Below are positions 8,518 through 17,762 of a DNA stretch of 55,796 nucleotides, in pieces. The stretch comes from Sulfurospirillaceae bacterium (lineage in GTDB: Bacteria; Campylobacterota; Campylobacteria; Campylobacterales; Sulfurospirillaceae). The notes beneath the pieces are model-generated. The model was not told the origin of the DNA and made no database searches. It worked only from the letters and a program-made list of their open reading frames with translations. Position numbers and translations under genes: made by a program. How positions within the stretch are numbered: the first letter of the stretch is position 1; every line of letters begins with the position of its first letter. The stretch covers positions 1-55,796 of the forward strand of contig JAQUGO010000012.1 of NCBI GenBank assembly GCA_028684065.1, written 5' to 3'.

Positions 8518-9603
8518 CTATCTCAAATTAGTATTAAATCGTTTTTCAAGTTTTTGACTGAAGTTTGACATGGAATAACAAAAAATCCAAAAGATAAATG
8601 TTACAAAAACATATCCTTCTGTTTCATAACCTAACCAATAGGAGTCTGCTGCACTTAAGCGAACCATAGCTAATAAGTCAAAAAGTCCAATAATAAGTAC
8701 CAAGGTAGTATCTTGGAAAAGAGCAATCGAAACGCCTACAAGATTAGGGATAGCCACTTTCAGCGCTTGGGGTAAGATTATTAAAAACATTTTTTGCCAA
8801 TATGAAAAGCCTATGGCATCTGCTGCTTCGTATTGACCTTTAGGAATAGATTGAAGACCACCTCTAATATTTTCAGCAATATAGGCCGCTTCAAACATTG
8901 CAATACCAATAAGTGCACGAAGTAATTTATCAAAAGTCACACCTTCCGGGAAAAAAAGCGGCAAGATAATAGACGACATAAATAAAATAGTAATCAGTGG
9001 CACACCACGAATAAATTCAATATATGTTACGCTAACACTTTTAATAATGGGCAGGTTAGATTGTCTACCAAGCGCTAAAATAACGCCTATTGGAAAAGCA
9101 GAGACGATACCAACAGCCGCAACTAAAATGGTCAGCATTAAACCACCCCATTTATCGGTTGGAACATACTCTAATCCAAACATGTCACCACGTACTAAAA
9201 TAAAACCTGCTATAAAATAGACATGCATTAAAATAACTTTAATCCAAGGACTTTTTAAAAATTTAAATGAACCCATTAGAATAAAAAAGAGCCCATAAAT
9301 TGTATTAACACGCCATCTCTCGACACTAGGGTAAAAACCGTACATAAACATATCAATTTTCATACGTATAAAAACCCAACACGCGCCACCACTATTACAA
9401 TCTTCACGAGTTGAGCCTTGAAAGTCAGCATTAATATACGCCCACTTTATAAATGGTGGTATGATCCAAAAAAGAATAGCGATGCCTAATAGTGTTAAAG
9501 CTGCATTGAGTGGAGTTGAAAACAGATTGTACTTAATCCAATAAGAAAACCCCTTAGTACTGCTAGGAGCCGTGCGCGTTTCAACTTTTTGAAAAATTGC
9601 CAT
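8518..9603 (-). CDS. aapM: General L-amino-acid ABC transporter permease M
   Basis: The 361-residue inner-membrane permease has an N-terminal membrane region (about 30-155) longer than that of His/Gln-type permeases, as in AapM. The transport domain carries SAFPIGVILALGRQSNLPIIKSV, FIRGVPLITILFM, and the ATPase-contact loop EAADAIGFSYWQKMFLIILPQALK. It pairs with AapQ to form the pore. A 2-base gap to aapQ and 8 bases to aapP indicate one transcript. Confidence 0.88.
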   Translation of the reverse strand: MAIFQKVETRTAPSSTKGFSYWIKYNLFSTPLNAALTLLGIAILFWIIPPFIKWAYINADFQGSTREDCNSGGACWVFIRMKIDMFMYGFYPSVERWRVNTIYGLFFILMGSFKFLKSPWIKVILMHVYFIAGFILVRGDMFGLEYVPTDKWGGLMLTILVAAVGIVSAFPIGVILALGRQSNLPIIKSVSVTYIEFIRGVPLITILFMSSIILPLFFPEGVTFDKLLRALIGIAMFEAAYIAENIRGGLQSIPKGQYEAADAIGFSYWQKMFLIILPQALKVAIPNLVGVSIALFQDTTLVLIIGLFDLLAMVRLSAADSYWLGYETEGYVFVTFIFWIFCYSMSNFSQKLEKRFNTNLR

Positions 9604-9605
9604 TA

Positions 9606-10766
9606 TTATCGCTCCTTTATTTTCATTTTATGATTAAACCAGTTTAAAACAGCGGAAACAACAAGGCTGATAACAAGATACACTAGCATCGTCATCGAGA
9701 TAATCTCAATGGCTTGCCCCACTTGATTCAGAGAGGTTCCTGCAAAAACAGTCACAATTTCTGGATAACCTACTGCTGTTGCCAACGAAGAGTTTTTGAT
9801 AAGGTTTAAATATTGATTGATGATAGGCGGGATAGATATACGAATAGCTTGCGGTAAAATAACTAATTTAAGGGATTGGTAATTTGACATACCCATTGAG
9901 GCAGCTGCCTCTTTTTGCCCGTGACTAACTGCTTCAATGCCTGAGCGAACAGCTTCAGCAATAAAGGTAGCAGTGTATATTGTTAAAGCAAAAGCTAGGG
10001 CTAGAAATTCTGGTGAGAGTGTCTTTCCCCCTTTGAAATTAAAACCTCTAAGCTCTGGATAACTAAAATCAAGATGAGAACCACCTAAAAAATAAGCAAT
10101 AAAGGGGAAGATAATAAACATTCCAATAGCCCAAGGAATAACGATAAAATCTTCACCTTTTGTTTCTTTACGTTTATTAGCCCATGCATTAAGAACTATA
10201 GTGGCAAGGAGTGCAACCACTAAACTCCCTAAGATCGTATAAAATGTAATATTATAAGCGGGAAGGGGAAAATAAAGGCCTCGATTGTTGATAAAAAACA
10301 TATCATAAAAATTATAACTCTGCTTGGGGCTTGGCATAGCACGTAAAACTACGTTATACCAAAATAAAATTTGAAGTAGTAAGGGAATATTTCTAAAAAA
10401 ATCAATATATCCTCTCGCTAATTTCGCAATAAGCCAGTTTTTTGAAAGTCTTAAAATACCAATAATAACGCCAACAATTGTCGAAAAAACAATGCCAACA
10501 AAGGCAATAATCAGTGTATTCAATAAACCAACTAAAAATACACGTCCATGGGTATCTTCTTCGCTGTATGAAATGGGCGATTGATCAATTCCAAATCCAG
10601 CTGTACCATTTAAAAATCCAAAACCCGTTTGTATGCCTCTTTGTTCTATATTGGCAACCGTATTGATCCCAATATACCACAAAAAAGCAACCAACCCTAT
10701 AACGGTTAGGAACTGAAAAATAAACCCTCTAACTTTTGGGTTTCTCAAAAGCGTTATTAACATCAA
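9606..10766 (-). CDS. aapQ: General L-amino-acid ABC transporter permease Q
   Basis: A 386-residue permease, partner of AapM. It has an N-terminal membrane segment (about 13-33), the conserved permease block STIVGVIIGILRLSKNW, YIDFFRNIPLLLQILFW, a long central insertion typical of AapQ, and the cytoplasmic ATPase-coupling loop KEAAASMGMSNYQSLKLVILP. Family members import a broad range of L-amino acids across the inner membrane. It is separated from aapJ by 76 bases containing a stable hairpin, likely setting lower expression than the binding protein. Confidence 0.88.
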   Translation of the reverse strand: MMLITLLRNPKVRGFIFQFLTVIGLVAFLWYIGINTVANIEQRGIQTGFGFLNGTAGFGIDQSPISYSEEDTHGRVFLVGLLNTLIIAFVGIVFSTIVGVIIGILRLSKNWLIAKLARGYIDFFRNIPLLLQILFWYNVVLRAMPSPKQSYNFYDMFFINNRGLYFPLPAYNITFYTILGSLVVALLATIVLNAWANKRKETKGEDFIVIPWAIGMFIIFPFIAYFLGGSHLDFSYPELRGFNFKGGKTLSPEFLALAFALTIYTATFIAEAVRSGIEAVSHGQKEAAASMGMSNYQSLKLVILPQAIRISIPPIINQYLNLIKNSSLATAVGYPEIVTVFAGTSLNQVGQAIEIISMTMLVYLVISLVVSAVLNWFNHKMKIKER

Positions 10767-10786
10767 CGTCCTTTCTCAATAAAATC

Positions 10787-10814
10787 ATTGGAGTAGGAAA
10801 AAGCCTACCCCAAT
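10787..10814 (-). terminator. Intercistronic hairpin between aapJ and aapQ
   Basis: ATTGGAGTAGG (10787-10797) and CCTACCCCAAT (10804-10814) form an 11-bp stem with one mismatch and a 6-base loop. There is no strong T tract in the direction of transcription, so it more likely protects the aapJ message or only attenuates transcription. Confidence 0.55.
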
Positions 10815-10842
10815 TAAAATATACTAATATTTTTAGAGATGA

Positions 10843-11868
10843 TTATCTAAAAGGAGGAGCGTATTGAAGTCCACCAGCATTCCATAATGCGTTATAGCCT
10901 CTAGCAATTTTCAAAGGAGAACCCATACCGACTGTACGCTCAAAGGATTCACCATAGTTGCCAACTTGTTTGATAATGGTGTAAGCAAAATCTTTTTTAA
11001 GACCTAGATTTTCACCCATTTGTCCCTCAACACCCAATAAACGTTTGATATCTGGATTAGTTGTTTTAAGCATAGCATCGACATTGGCACTTGTAACGCC
11101 AGTTTCTTCCGCTGTTAACATAGCATTGTATGTCCATCTTACGATATTAAACCATTTATCATCACCTTGTCGAACAACAGGTCCTAATGGCTCTTTTGAG
11201 ATAACTTCTGGAAGAACGATAGAATCATTTGGTTTTTCAAGTTTGATTCTCAAGCCGTAAAGTTGGGATTGGTCAGACGTTAAAACATCACATCTTCCAC
11301 TTTCATACCCTTTAAGAACTTGGTCATTGGTATCATAAGAGACAAGTTTGTATTTCATTTTGTTTGTTCTAAAATAATCGGCTACATTTAACTCTGTTGT
11401 TGTTCCTGTTTGAAGACAAATAGAAGCACCATCAAGTTCTTTAGCACTTTTTACGCCAAGTTTTTTGGTCACCATAAAACCTTGACCATCATAGTAATTA
11501 ACGCCTGCAAATTTAAGCCCCAAACTTGTATCACGAGTCTCAGTCCATGTTGTATTACGTGAAAGCATATCTATTTCACCAGATTGAAGCGCCGTCAATC
11601 TCTCTTTCGCATTAAGTGCAACATATTTAACTTTTTTTGCATCACCTAAAGTTGCAGCAGCAACAGCACGGCAAAGATCAACATCAATACCTTTATAAAC
11701 ACCATCACTTCCTACTTCAGAGAAACCTGGCAAACCGCCATCAACACCACACTTTACGAATCCTTGTTTTTGAACTTCGCTCAGTGTATCAGCATTAAGT
11801 GAAGTTGCGCCTAAGCCCAAAACAGCAATGGTTGCTAAAGAAATTTTAGCAAGTTTAGAATAAATCAT
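10843..11868 (-). CDS. aapJ: Amino-acid ABC transporter periplasmic binding protein
   Basis: A 341-residue solute-binding protein. A signal peptide covers about residues 1-26 (hydrophobic LATIAVLGLGATSL, then LNADT), with no lipobox. The mature part shows GFVKCGVDGGLPGFSEVG, GIDVDLCRAVAAATLGD and DMLSRNTTWTETRD, typical of AapJ/BztA-type receptors for glutamate, glutamine and related amino acids; the exact ligand cannot be read. It is the first gene of the transporter operon, with TAGAAT (complement of 11901-11906) as a possible -10. Confidence 0.9.
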   Translation of the reverse strand: MIYSKLAKISLATIAVLGLGATSLNADTLSEVQKQGFVKCGVDGGLPGFSEVGSDGVYKGIDVDLCRAVAAATLGDAKKVKYVALNAKERLTALQSGEIDMLSRNTTWTETRDTSLGLKFAGVNYYDGQGFMVTKKLGVKSAKELDGASICLQTGTTTELNVADYFRTNKMKYKLVSYDTNDQVLKGYESGRCDVLTSDQSQLYGLRIKLEKPNDSIVLPEVISKEPLGPVVRQGDDKWFNIVRWTYNAMLTAEETGVTSANVDAMLKTTNPDIKRLLGVEGQMGENLGLKKDFAYTIIKQVGNYGESFERTVGMGSPLKIARGYNALWNAGGLQYAPPFR

Positions 11869-11987
11869 ATATCTTCCTTTCGAGTTTGGTATGAGTGTTA
11901 TTCTATCATTAAAATCTTTTTTTGTACAAAATTCATGAACAAAATTTGAGCAGAAACCTTATAGTAATCTTTATTTGTGTAAATTCG

Positions 11988-12872
11988 CTATTTTTTTCGA
12001 CGTGAATAAGCATCTATACTAAAAATAGCAAGGGCTATCCAAATAAGAATAAAGGTAATGAGTTTGTCATGACTAAATGGTTCCTTATAAATAAAGATTG
12101 CCAATAAAAAAGAAACTGTTGGACCAAGATATTGAAAAAAGCCAATATGTGTAAGCGATATTTTTGTTGCAGCCGCATTAAACCATAAAAGAGGGATAAC
12201 AGTGACAACACCAGCTAAAAGTAAAAGATAGCTAATTTTATTAGGGGGTAAAACAAAAGCATTTTGATCATGTAATACTAAATAAGAAAAATATAAAAGA
12301 GCTATTGGAAATAAAATGAGTGTTTCTATATATAACCCTGTCATCGATGGTAAGTTAATTTTTTTACGAATAAGACCATAAAAAGCAAAACTAAAAGCAA
12401 GAGTCAAGGATACCAGAGGAATAGAGCCAAGTGTTATAACTTGATAGACAATAGCCATACATGCTAAGAAAATTGCTATTTGTTGCCACTTGCTAGGTCT
12501 GTCTTTGAAAAAAATTATTCCCAATGAAAAATTAACCAGCGGATTGATGTAATAACCTAAACTTGCCTCCGTAATCATATTATTACTGACAGCCCAAATA
12601 AAAACAAGCCAATTGGTTGATACTAATAATGAAGAAAGGATAAGGTATTTAATTTTATGAAAATCTTTGACTAAAAGCTTAAAAGCACCCATTTGTTTGC
12701 TAAAGACAATCATCCCATAAAGAAGGACAACGGACCAAATAATGCGATGCGTTAAAATTTCAGTAGGAGAGACGGAACTAATGAGTTTAAAGTAAATAGG
12801 AACTAATCCCCAAAAACCAAATGCCATAATCGCATAAATATATCCTTGTACTTCAAGGGAGAATTTTTTCAT
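11988..12872 (-). CDS. rarD: RarD-type EamA family permease
   Basis: A 294-residue integral membrane protein with about ten hydrophobic segments in two EamA-like halves. The start YIYAIMAFGFWGLVPIYFKLI, the EILTHRIIWSVVLLYG block and NMITEASLGYYINPL are characteristic of RarD, a member of the drug/metabolite transporter superfamily. The physiological substrate is unknown; the name comes from a chloramphenicol phenotype in Pseudomonas. It is transcribed divergently from the DAHP synthase gene. Confidence 0.85.
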   Translation of the reverse strand: MKKFSLEVQGYIYAIMAFGFWGLVPIYFKLISSVSPTEILTHRIIWSVVLLYGMIVFSKQMGAFKLLVKDFHKIKYLILSSLLVSTNWLVFIWAVSNNMITEASLGYYINPLVNFSLGIIFFKDRPSKWQQIAIFLACMAIVYQVITLGSIPLVSLTLAFSFAFYGLIRKKINLPSMTGLYIETLILFPIALLYFSYLVLHDQNAFVLPPNKISYLLLLAGVVTVIPLLWFNAAATKISLTHIGFFQYLGPTVSFLLAIFIYKEPFSHDKLITFILIWIALAIFSIDAYSRRKK

Positions 12873-12950
12873 AGTTTCTACTTTTTTAGCGCATTGTAAT
12901 GATAATTATGTTAAAAACCTCTTATTACTTTACATATATAAAGGGTTTTT

Positions 12951-14315
12951 ATGAATACGTGGACACGCTCGTCTTGGAGAGAAAAGAAAATTAGGCAGCA
13001 GCCTACCTATACAAATCAAGAATTACTTCACAGTGTTGAACAAGAACTAAGTAAATATCCACCACTTGTTTTTGCAGGTGAAGTAAGACAACTTAAAGCA
13101 AGTTTAGCCGATGTTGTAGCGGGTAAAGCATTTTTACTTCAAGGTGGAGATTGTGCTGAAAGTTTTGCAGATTTTAATGCTGTCAACATTAGGGACATGT
13201 TTAAAGTTCTCTTACAAATGGCGGTTGTTTTAACCTTTGCAGGAGGTTGTCCTATTGTTAAAGTAGGTCGCCTTGCTGGTCAATTTGCTAAGCCACGCTC
13301 CAGTGATTTTGAAGAAATCGGGGGTATAAGTTTACCAAGTTATCGTGGTGATATTGTTAATGATAATGAATTCACTGAAGATGCACGCATACCAAACCCA
13401 AAACGAATGTTGAAAGCCTACAACCAATCTGCTGCTACAATGAACCTTTTACGTGCATTCTCACGTGGTGGTTTAGCAGATTTACACCAAGTTCACAAGT
13501 GGACTTTAGGTTTTGTCTCTGAAAGTCCATTAGGTGAACGTTATAAACATCTTTGTGAACGTATTACTGAAACATTAGCATTTATGGAAGCATGTGGTAT
13601 TACATCAACAAATACACCTAGTATTAATGAAACCGTTTTATACACATCCCATGAAGCCTTACTTTTAGCATACGAAGAAGCGCTTACTCGAAAAGACAGT
13701 TTAACAGGTGATTGGTATGATTGTTCAGCACATATGCTCTGGATCGGAGATCGTACGCGTGAACCTGATGAAGCACATGTTGAATTTTTAACAGGTGTAA
13801 AAAATCCTATAGGTATTAAAGCGGGACCTTCAATGACTGTTGAAAGTTTAATGAAACTCATTGATAAATTAAATCCAGAAAATGAACCAGGTCGTTTAAA
13901 TATTATTGTAAGAATGGGTGCAGACAAAATTGAAAGTGAATTCCCTAAACTTGTACGCGCCGTGAAAGCCGCCAAAAAAGAAGTTTTATGGAGCATTGAT
14001 CCGATGCATGGTAATACCATTAAAACATCCAATAATTATAAAACACGTACATTTGATGAAGTATTACGAGAAGTAAAAGGATTTTTTAAAGTTCACGAAG
14101 AAGAGGGTACCTATCCTGGAGGCGTTCATCTTGAGATGACAGGGCAAGATGTAACAGAATGTATGGGTGGTGCACAAGATATTACTGAAGAGAATCTTGC
14201 TTGCCGTTACCACACACAATGTGATCCTCGCTTGAATGCAAATCAAGCTTTAGAATTAGCTTTCCTCATTGCTGATTCCTTGAAAGCAGCACGCCAAAGA
14301 CGTCTTAATAGTTAA
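12951..14315 (+). CDS. Class II DAHP synthase
   Basis: The 454-residue enzyme condenses phosphoenolpyruvate and erythrose 4-phosphate to DAHP, the entry to the shikimate pathway. [17 protein letters not shown] at the start, [55 protein letters not shown] and [13 protein letters not shown] are hallmarks of the plant-like class II (AroA-II) family, unrelated in sequence to the AroF/G/H enzymes of E. coli. Length is as expected. A single gene with its own upstream region and a long hairpin after the stop. trpC, which uses a later branch, is at 22942. Confidence 0.94.
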   Translation: MNTWTRSSWREKKIRQQPTYTNQELLHSVEQELSKYPPLVFAGEVRQLKASLADVVAGKAFLLQGGDCAESFADFNAVNIRDMFKVLLQMAVVLTFAGGCPIVKVGRLAGQFAKPRSSDFEEIGGISLPSYRGDIVNDNEFTEDARIPNPKRMLKAYNQSAATMNLLRAFSRGGLADLHQVHKWTLGFVSESPLGERYKHLCERITETLAFMEACGITSTNTPSINETVLYTSHEALLLAYEEALTRKDSLTGDWYDCSAHMLWIGDRTREPDEAHVEFLTGVKNPIGIKAGPSMTVESLMKLIDKLNPENEPGRLNIIVRMGADKIESEFPKLVRAVKAAKKEVLWSIDPMHGNTIKTSNNYKTRTFDEVLREVKGFFKVHEEEGTYPGGVHLEMTGQDVTECMGGAQDITEENLACRYHTQCDPRLNANQALELAFLIADSLKAARQRRLNS

Positions 14316-14318
14316 ACT

Positions 14319-14357
14319 AATGACATTGTAAAGACTTTTTTGTCTTTACATGTCATT
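14319..14357 (+). terminator. Long hairpin after DAHP synthase
   Basis: AATGACATTGTAAAGAC (14319-14335) pairs with GTCTTTACATGTCATT (14342-14357) with a single bulged T and a loop of six T. The stem contains TTTACATGT, a partial copy of the recurring palindrome. It lacks a clean T tract after the stem. Confidence 0.65.
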
Positions 14358-14417
14358 TCTTATTCGCTAAATGATTCTCTTAACTTTCTTTTAATATATA
14401 ATTTAATTGTTTTCAAC

Positions 14418-14423
14418 TATAAT
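14418..14423 (+). promoter_or_regulatory. Probable -10 box for the CheX-like gene
   Basis: TATAAT at 14418-14423 lies 33 bases before the ATG; the leader between them is almost pure A and T. Confidence 0.5.
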
Positions 14424-14456
14424 CTTTAAATTAAAATAATATTTTTTGGAAAAAAA

Positions 14457-14873
14457 ATGAAACAAGCCATCATGCAAGCCATTGAAAATTTTTGTTCCAC
14501 TATTTTATATGTGCCATTAGAAAATGGTAAATCCATTGGTAAACAATTTTACGGTGCAGCCATTGCTCTTATTGAAAATGATATTGAGCATATTTGGTAC
14601 CTTTTTTTTAAAAAAGACACCCTTAATATCATTGCACAAAATTTACTGTGTGAAGACCATTTATGCGAAGATGATTTAGATGATTTGCTAAAAGAGATAT
14701 CCAATCAAATTATCGGTTCAGCAAAAGTTATTTTAGAAACTACTTATCCGCATTGCAAATATCAACTAAGTGTTCCAGAATTTATGGGAAATGTTCCAAC
14801 ACCTTTTCCTATTAAGTTACAAGAATCTTTAGTCTATAAAATAAAAAATAGAACTTTTGTCATTGGAAGGTAA
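14457..14873 (+). CDS. CheX-like putative CheY-P phosphatase
   Basis: A 138-residue cytoplasmic protein that looks like a single CheX/CheC-type domain. KQFYGAAIALIEND is a CheX-like strand pair and the helix DDLLKEISNQIIGSAKVIL contains E80-x-x-N83, the residue pair used by CheX/CheC/FliY phosphatases to remove phosphate from CheY. No receptor or kinase gene is adjacent. The call rests on this motif and length. Its stop lies 5 bases from the end of the convergent ABC ATPase gene. Confidence 0.65.
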   Translation: MKQAIMQAIENFCSTILYVPLENGKSIGKQFYGAAIALIENDIEHIWYLFFKKDTLNIIAQNLLCEDHLCEDDLDDLLKEISNQIIGSAKVILETTYPHCKYQLSVPEFMGNVPTPFPIKLQESLVYKIKNRTFVIGR

Positions 14874-14878
14874 ATTTT

Positions 14879-15448
14879 TTACGTTAATTCAATCACTCTA
14901 TTACTGCACCAAGTCGCTAAATATTTATCATGTGTAATCAATAATATACCTACTCTATCTAAAAACTGAACGAGCAATTGCATCACATGTAACCCTGTGA
15001 CATTATCTAATGCCGATGTTGGCTCATCTGCTAAAATCAATTGTGGTTCCATCAAAAGAGCCCTTAAAATAGAACATCTCTGTAATTGTCCACCACTAAG
15101 TTGATGAGGCTTTTTTTCAAGTAAAGCCCTATCAAGATGCAATGCTGCACACAATGTTGGTAAATCATATAATGAAGCAACATCTCTTATTTGATTTATT
15201 ACTGTGTATGAAGGGTGAAAAGAAGTATACGGGTCTTGAAAAATTTGAGAAAGTTTTACGACTTCTATTGTACCCTTTTGAGGTCGTAAATTACCTGTAA
15301 TCAACTCAAAAAGGGTACTTTTCCCGCTTCCGCTTGCACCAAGAATTGAAACAACTTCTCCTACTTGTACATGTAGTGAGAAATTATGATATAAAGCAGG
15401 AGAATTTGGATAAGCAAAACTCATATTATCAATACTCAAAATGTTCAT
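14879..15448 (-). CDS. Short ABC transporter ATPase (Dpp/Nik-like)
   Basis: A 189-residue ABC ATPase with Walker A GASGSGKST (37-45), a Q loop reading IFQDPYTSFHP, signature LSGGQ (116-120), Walker [13 protein letters not shown] and the switch sequence LLITHDKYL. The Q-loop sequence is typical of oligopeptide/nickel (DppF/NikE) ATPases, but at 189 residues it lacks their C-terminal extension. No permease or binding-protein gene is adjacent. It overlaps the end of proA by 4 bases, so it is probably translated by coupling. Its partners must be encoded elsewhere. Confidence 0.82.
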   Translation of the reverse strand: MNILSIDNMSFAYPNSPALYHNFSLHVQVGEVVSILGASGSGKSTLFELITGNLRPQKGTIEVVKLSQIFQDPYTSFHPSYTVINQIRDVASLYDLPTLCAALHLDRALLEKKPHQLSGGQLQRCSILRALLMEPQLILADEPTSALDNVTGLHVMQLLVQFLDRVGILLITHDKYLATWCSNRVIELT

Positions 15449-16680
15449 GCGCGAACGTTGCCTTTACCGTAAACTTTATATTTATAGGTTGTTAAGTCAT
15501 TAATTCCCATAGGTCCCCTGGCATGTAATTTATTGGTACTAATACCCACTTCTGCACCAAAACCAAATTCGCCGCCATCTGTAAATCGTGTGCTTGCATT
15601 AATATAAACACATGCGGCATCCACTTTATTTAAAAAGCGTTCACCCGTTGTGTAGTTTTCAGTGATAATCGCCTCTGAATGTCCTGACCCGTACTTTGTA
15701 ATATGGTTGATAGCTTCATCAACATTTTGTACAACTTTAATAGACAACGCATTGCTTAAGTGTTCTGTATGAAAATCTTCATCCGTTGCTAACGCGACAT
15801 GTAAGAGTTTTTGTGTTTTTTCACACCCTTTGACAATGCTCTTTTGCTCATTGAATGCTTCCATCATAAGTGGTAAAAAAATATCAGCAATTTTTTCATG
15901 AACGAGCAATGTTTCTAGAGCATTACAAGCACTTGGTCTTTGACATTTAGCATTAATAACAATTAACAAAGCATTCTCAAGATTGGCTTGAGAATCTACA
16001 AAAATATGGCACACACCTTTATCATGCTTTACTACAGGAACAGTTGCATTTTCACTGACAAAGCGGATCAACGCTTCACCACCACGAGGAATAATTAAAT
16101 CAACATATTTATCCATTTTAATAAGTTGACTAACCCCTTCACGACTGTAATCAGGAAGAAGAGAAATAATCTCTTTACCAAGACCATAGTTGATAAGTAC
16201 CTCTTGTAAAATAGAGGCAATGATAGTATTACTTTCTTGAGCTTCTTTACCACCTTTTAAAACACATGCATTACCACTTTTAAAGCATAATGCGGCAGTA
16301 TCACTTGTCACATTAGGTCTACTTTCATAGATAATGCCAATAACCCCAATAGGAATCGTAACTTTTTCAATTTTAAGACCACTCGGTACAACCCAACCAT
16401 CTATTACTCTACCTACAGGCTCACGTAAAGCTGCAATTTCTCGTATAGCGTCTGCCATTTCGTGAATGCGTTTATCATTAAGCAATAATCGATCAATGAG
16501 TGCAGGAGAGAGGTTATTGTATGTTGCATTCTCTAAATCTTTTTGATTCTGAGCCATAATCCGAAAGCTATTTTTTTCTAAAGCATCAGCCATCTTACGC
16601 AAAATTTCGTCTTTAAGTGAAGGCTCAAGTGTTGCGATCATTCGACTAGCATTCTTGGCTTTTTCTAAAAATTGTTGCAC
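15445..16680 (-). CDS. proA: Glutamate-5-semialdehyde dehydrogenase
   Basis: A 411-residue NADPH-dependent enzyme that reduces gamma-glutamyl phosphate to glutamate semialdehyde in proline synthesis. GVIGIIYESRPNVTSDTAAL, ACVLKGGKEAQESN and the catalytic cysteine block KCQRPSACNALETLLV (C252) are as in E. coli ProA, and the C-terminal FGAEVGISTNKLHARGPMG is complete. proB is not adjacent. It precedes the ABC ATPase gene with a 4-base overlap. Confidence 0.95.
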   Translation of the reverse strand: MQQFLEKAKNASRMIATLEPSLKDEILRKMADALEKNSFRIMAQNQKDLENATYNNLSPALIDRLLLNDKRIHEMADAIREIAALREPVGRVIDGWVVPSGLKIEKVTIPIGVIGIIYESRPNVTSDTAALCFKSGNACVLKGGKEAQESNTIIASILQEVLINYGLGKEIISLLPDYSREGVSQLIKMDKYVDLIIPRGGEALIRFVSENATVPVVKHDKGVCHIFVDSQANLENALLIVINAKCQRPSACNALETLLVHEKIADIFLPLMMEAFNEQKSIVKGCEKTQKLLHVALATDEDFHTEHLSNALSIKVVQNVDEAINHITKYGSGHSEAIITENYTTGERFLNKVDAACVYINASTRFTDGGEFGFGAEVGISTNKLHARGPMGINDLTTYKYKVYGKGNVRA

Positions 16681-16751
16681 GTTATATGCCTTATAATGGA
16701 GTTTTTTAAGATTTTACAATTTTTATATTTAATATGTCATAAGTATGAAAC

Positions 16752-16760
16752 TGCTATAAT
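16752..16760 (+). promoter_or_regulatory. Extended -10 box for the flavin oxidoreductase gene
   Basis: TGCTATAAT lies 34 bases before the ATG at 16795, in the divergent region shared with proA. Confidence 0.6.
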
Positions 16761-16794
16761 AATTATCAAGAAAAATTGATATAAAGGTTAAACA

Positions 16795-17748
16795 ATGCAA
16801 CAGATGTATGATGTCGTTATTATTGGCGGTGGGCCTGGTGGTATTGGTGCAGTTGTAGAAGCCAAAGTTCTTGGAATGCAAAGTATTTTGATGATTGAAA
16901 AAGGTGACAACCACTCTCAAACCATACGTAAATTTTATAAAGATAATAAACGCGTTGATAAAAATTATAAAGGGCAAGAAGTCCAACTCGAAGGTAGTAT
17001 TGATTTTCGTGATGGCACCAAAGAGAGTACCCTTAACTATTTTGATTCTTTGTTGGATAGCAATGAAATTGATGCCGTATTTAAAAGTGAAGTGGAAAGC
17101 ATTACCAAAGTCGGTGAAGAATTTTATATCGTTACCAATATAGCAGGATATAGAGCAAAAAATGTTATTGTAGCCATTGGGACTATGGGAAAACCCAATA
17201 AACCAGATTACCCTTTACCTCTTTCTTTAAAAGAACGTATTAATTTTAATTTAGATAAATGTTCACAAGGTGAAAAATTATTGCTAGTTGGGGGCGGAAA
17301 TTCTGCTGTTGAATATGCCATTGAACTTTCGAAAACAAATAATGTTACGTTAAATTATCGCCGTGATAGCTTTAATAGACTCAATGATGTTAATCTAAAA
17401 ATGATTCATGAATACAATGGCCAAGAAAAACTTCGTTTACGTTTAGGAATGGATATTGTCTCTGTTGAAAATGAAAATGGCTTAGTCAAGGTCAATTTCA
17501 CAGATGGTTATTTTACGATTTACAATAGAGTTGTATACGCTATTGGTGGAACAACACCTGTAGATTTCTTAAAAAAATGTGGTATTACCATTGATGCTGA
17601 AGGAAAGCCAGAGTTTGATGATAATTTTGAAAGCAAAGTTAAGGGACTTTATCTTGCAGGAGATATCGCTGTGAAAAGTGGAGGGTCTATTGCCATTGCA
17701 CTCAATCATGCATACCATATCATTAATCATATCTTAAATAACAAATAA
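16795..17748 (+). CDS. FAD/NAD(P)-dependent oxidoreductase (thioredoxin-reductase fold, YpdA-like)
   Basis: The 317-residue flavoprotein has an N-terminal FAD-binding IIGGGPGGIGAVVEA and a second nucleotide-binding loop LLVGGGNSAVEYAIELS, the two-dinucleotide-domain order of thioredoxin and ferredoxin reductases. LYLAGDIAVKSGGSIAIAL is the C-terminal FAD block. The redox CxxC of thioredoxin reductase is missing, as in ferredoxin-NADP reductases and YpdA-type disulfide reductases. The electron acceptor is unknown. The coiled-coil gene follows after 14 bases and may be co-transcribed. Confidence 0.8.
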   Translation: MQQMYDVVIIGGGPGGIGAVVEAKVLGMQSILMIEKGDNHSQTIRKFYKDNKRVDKNYKGQEVQLEGSIDFRDGTKESTLNYFDSLLDSNEIDAVFKSEVESITKVGEEFYIVTNIAGYRAKNVIVAIGTMGKPNKPDYPLPLSLKERINFNLDKCSQGEKLLLVGGGNSAVEYAIELSKTNNVTLNYRRDSFNRLNDVNLKMIHEYNGQEKLRLRLGMDIVSVENENGLVKVNFTDGYFTIYNRVVYAIGGTTPVDFLKKCGITIDAEGKPEFDDNFESKVKGLYLAGDIAVKSGGSIAIALNHAYHIINHILNNK

Positions 17749-17762
17749 AACTAGGCTAAAGA

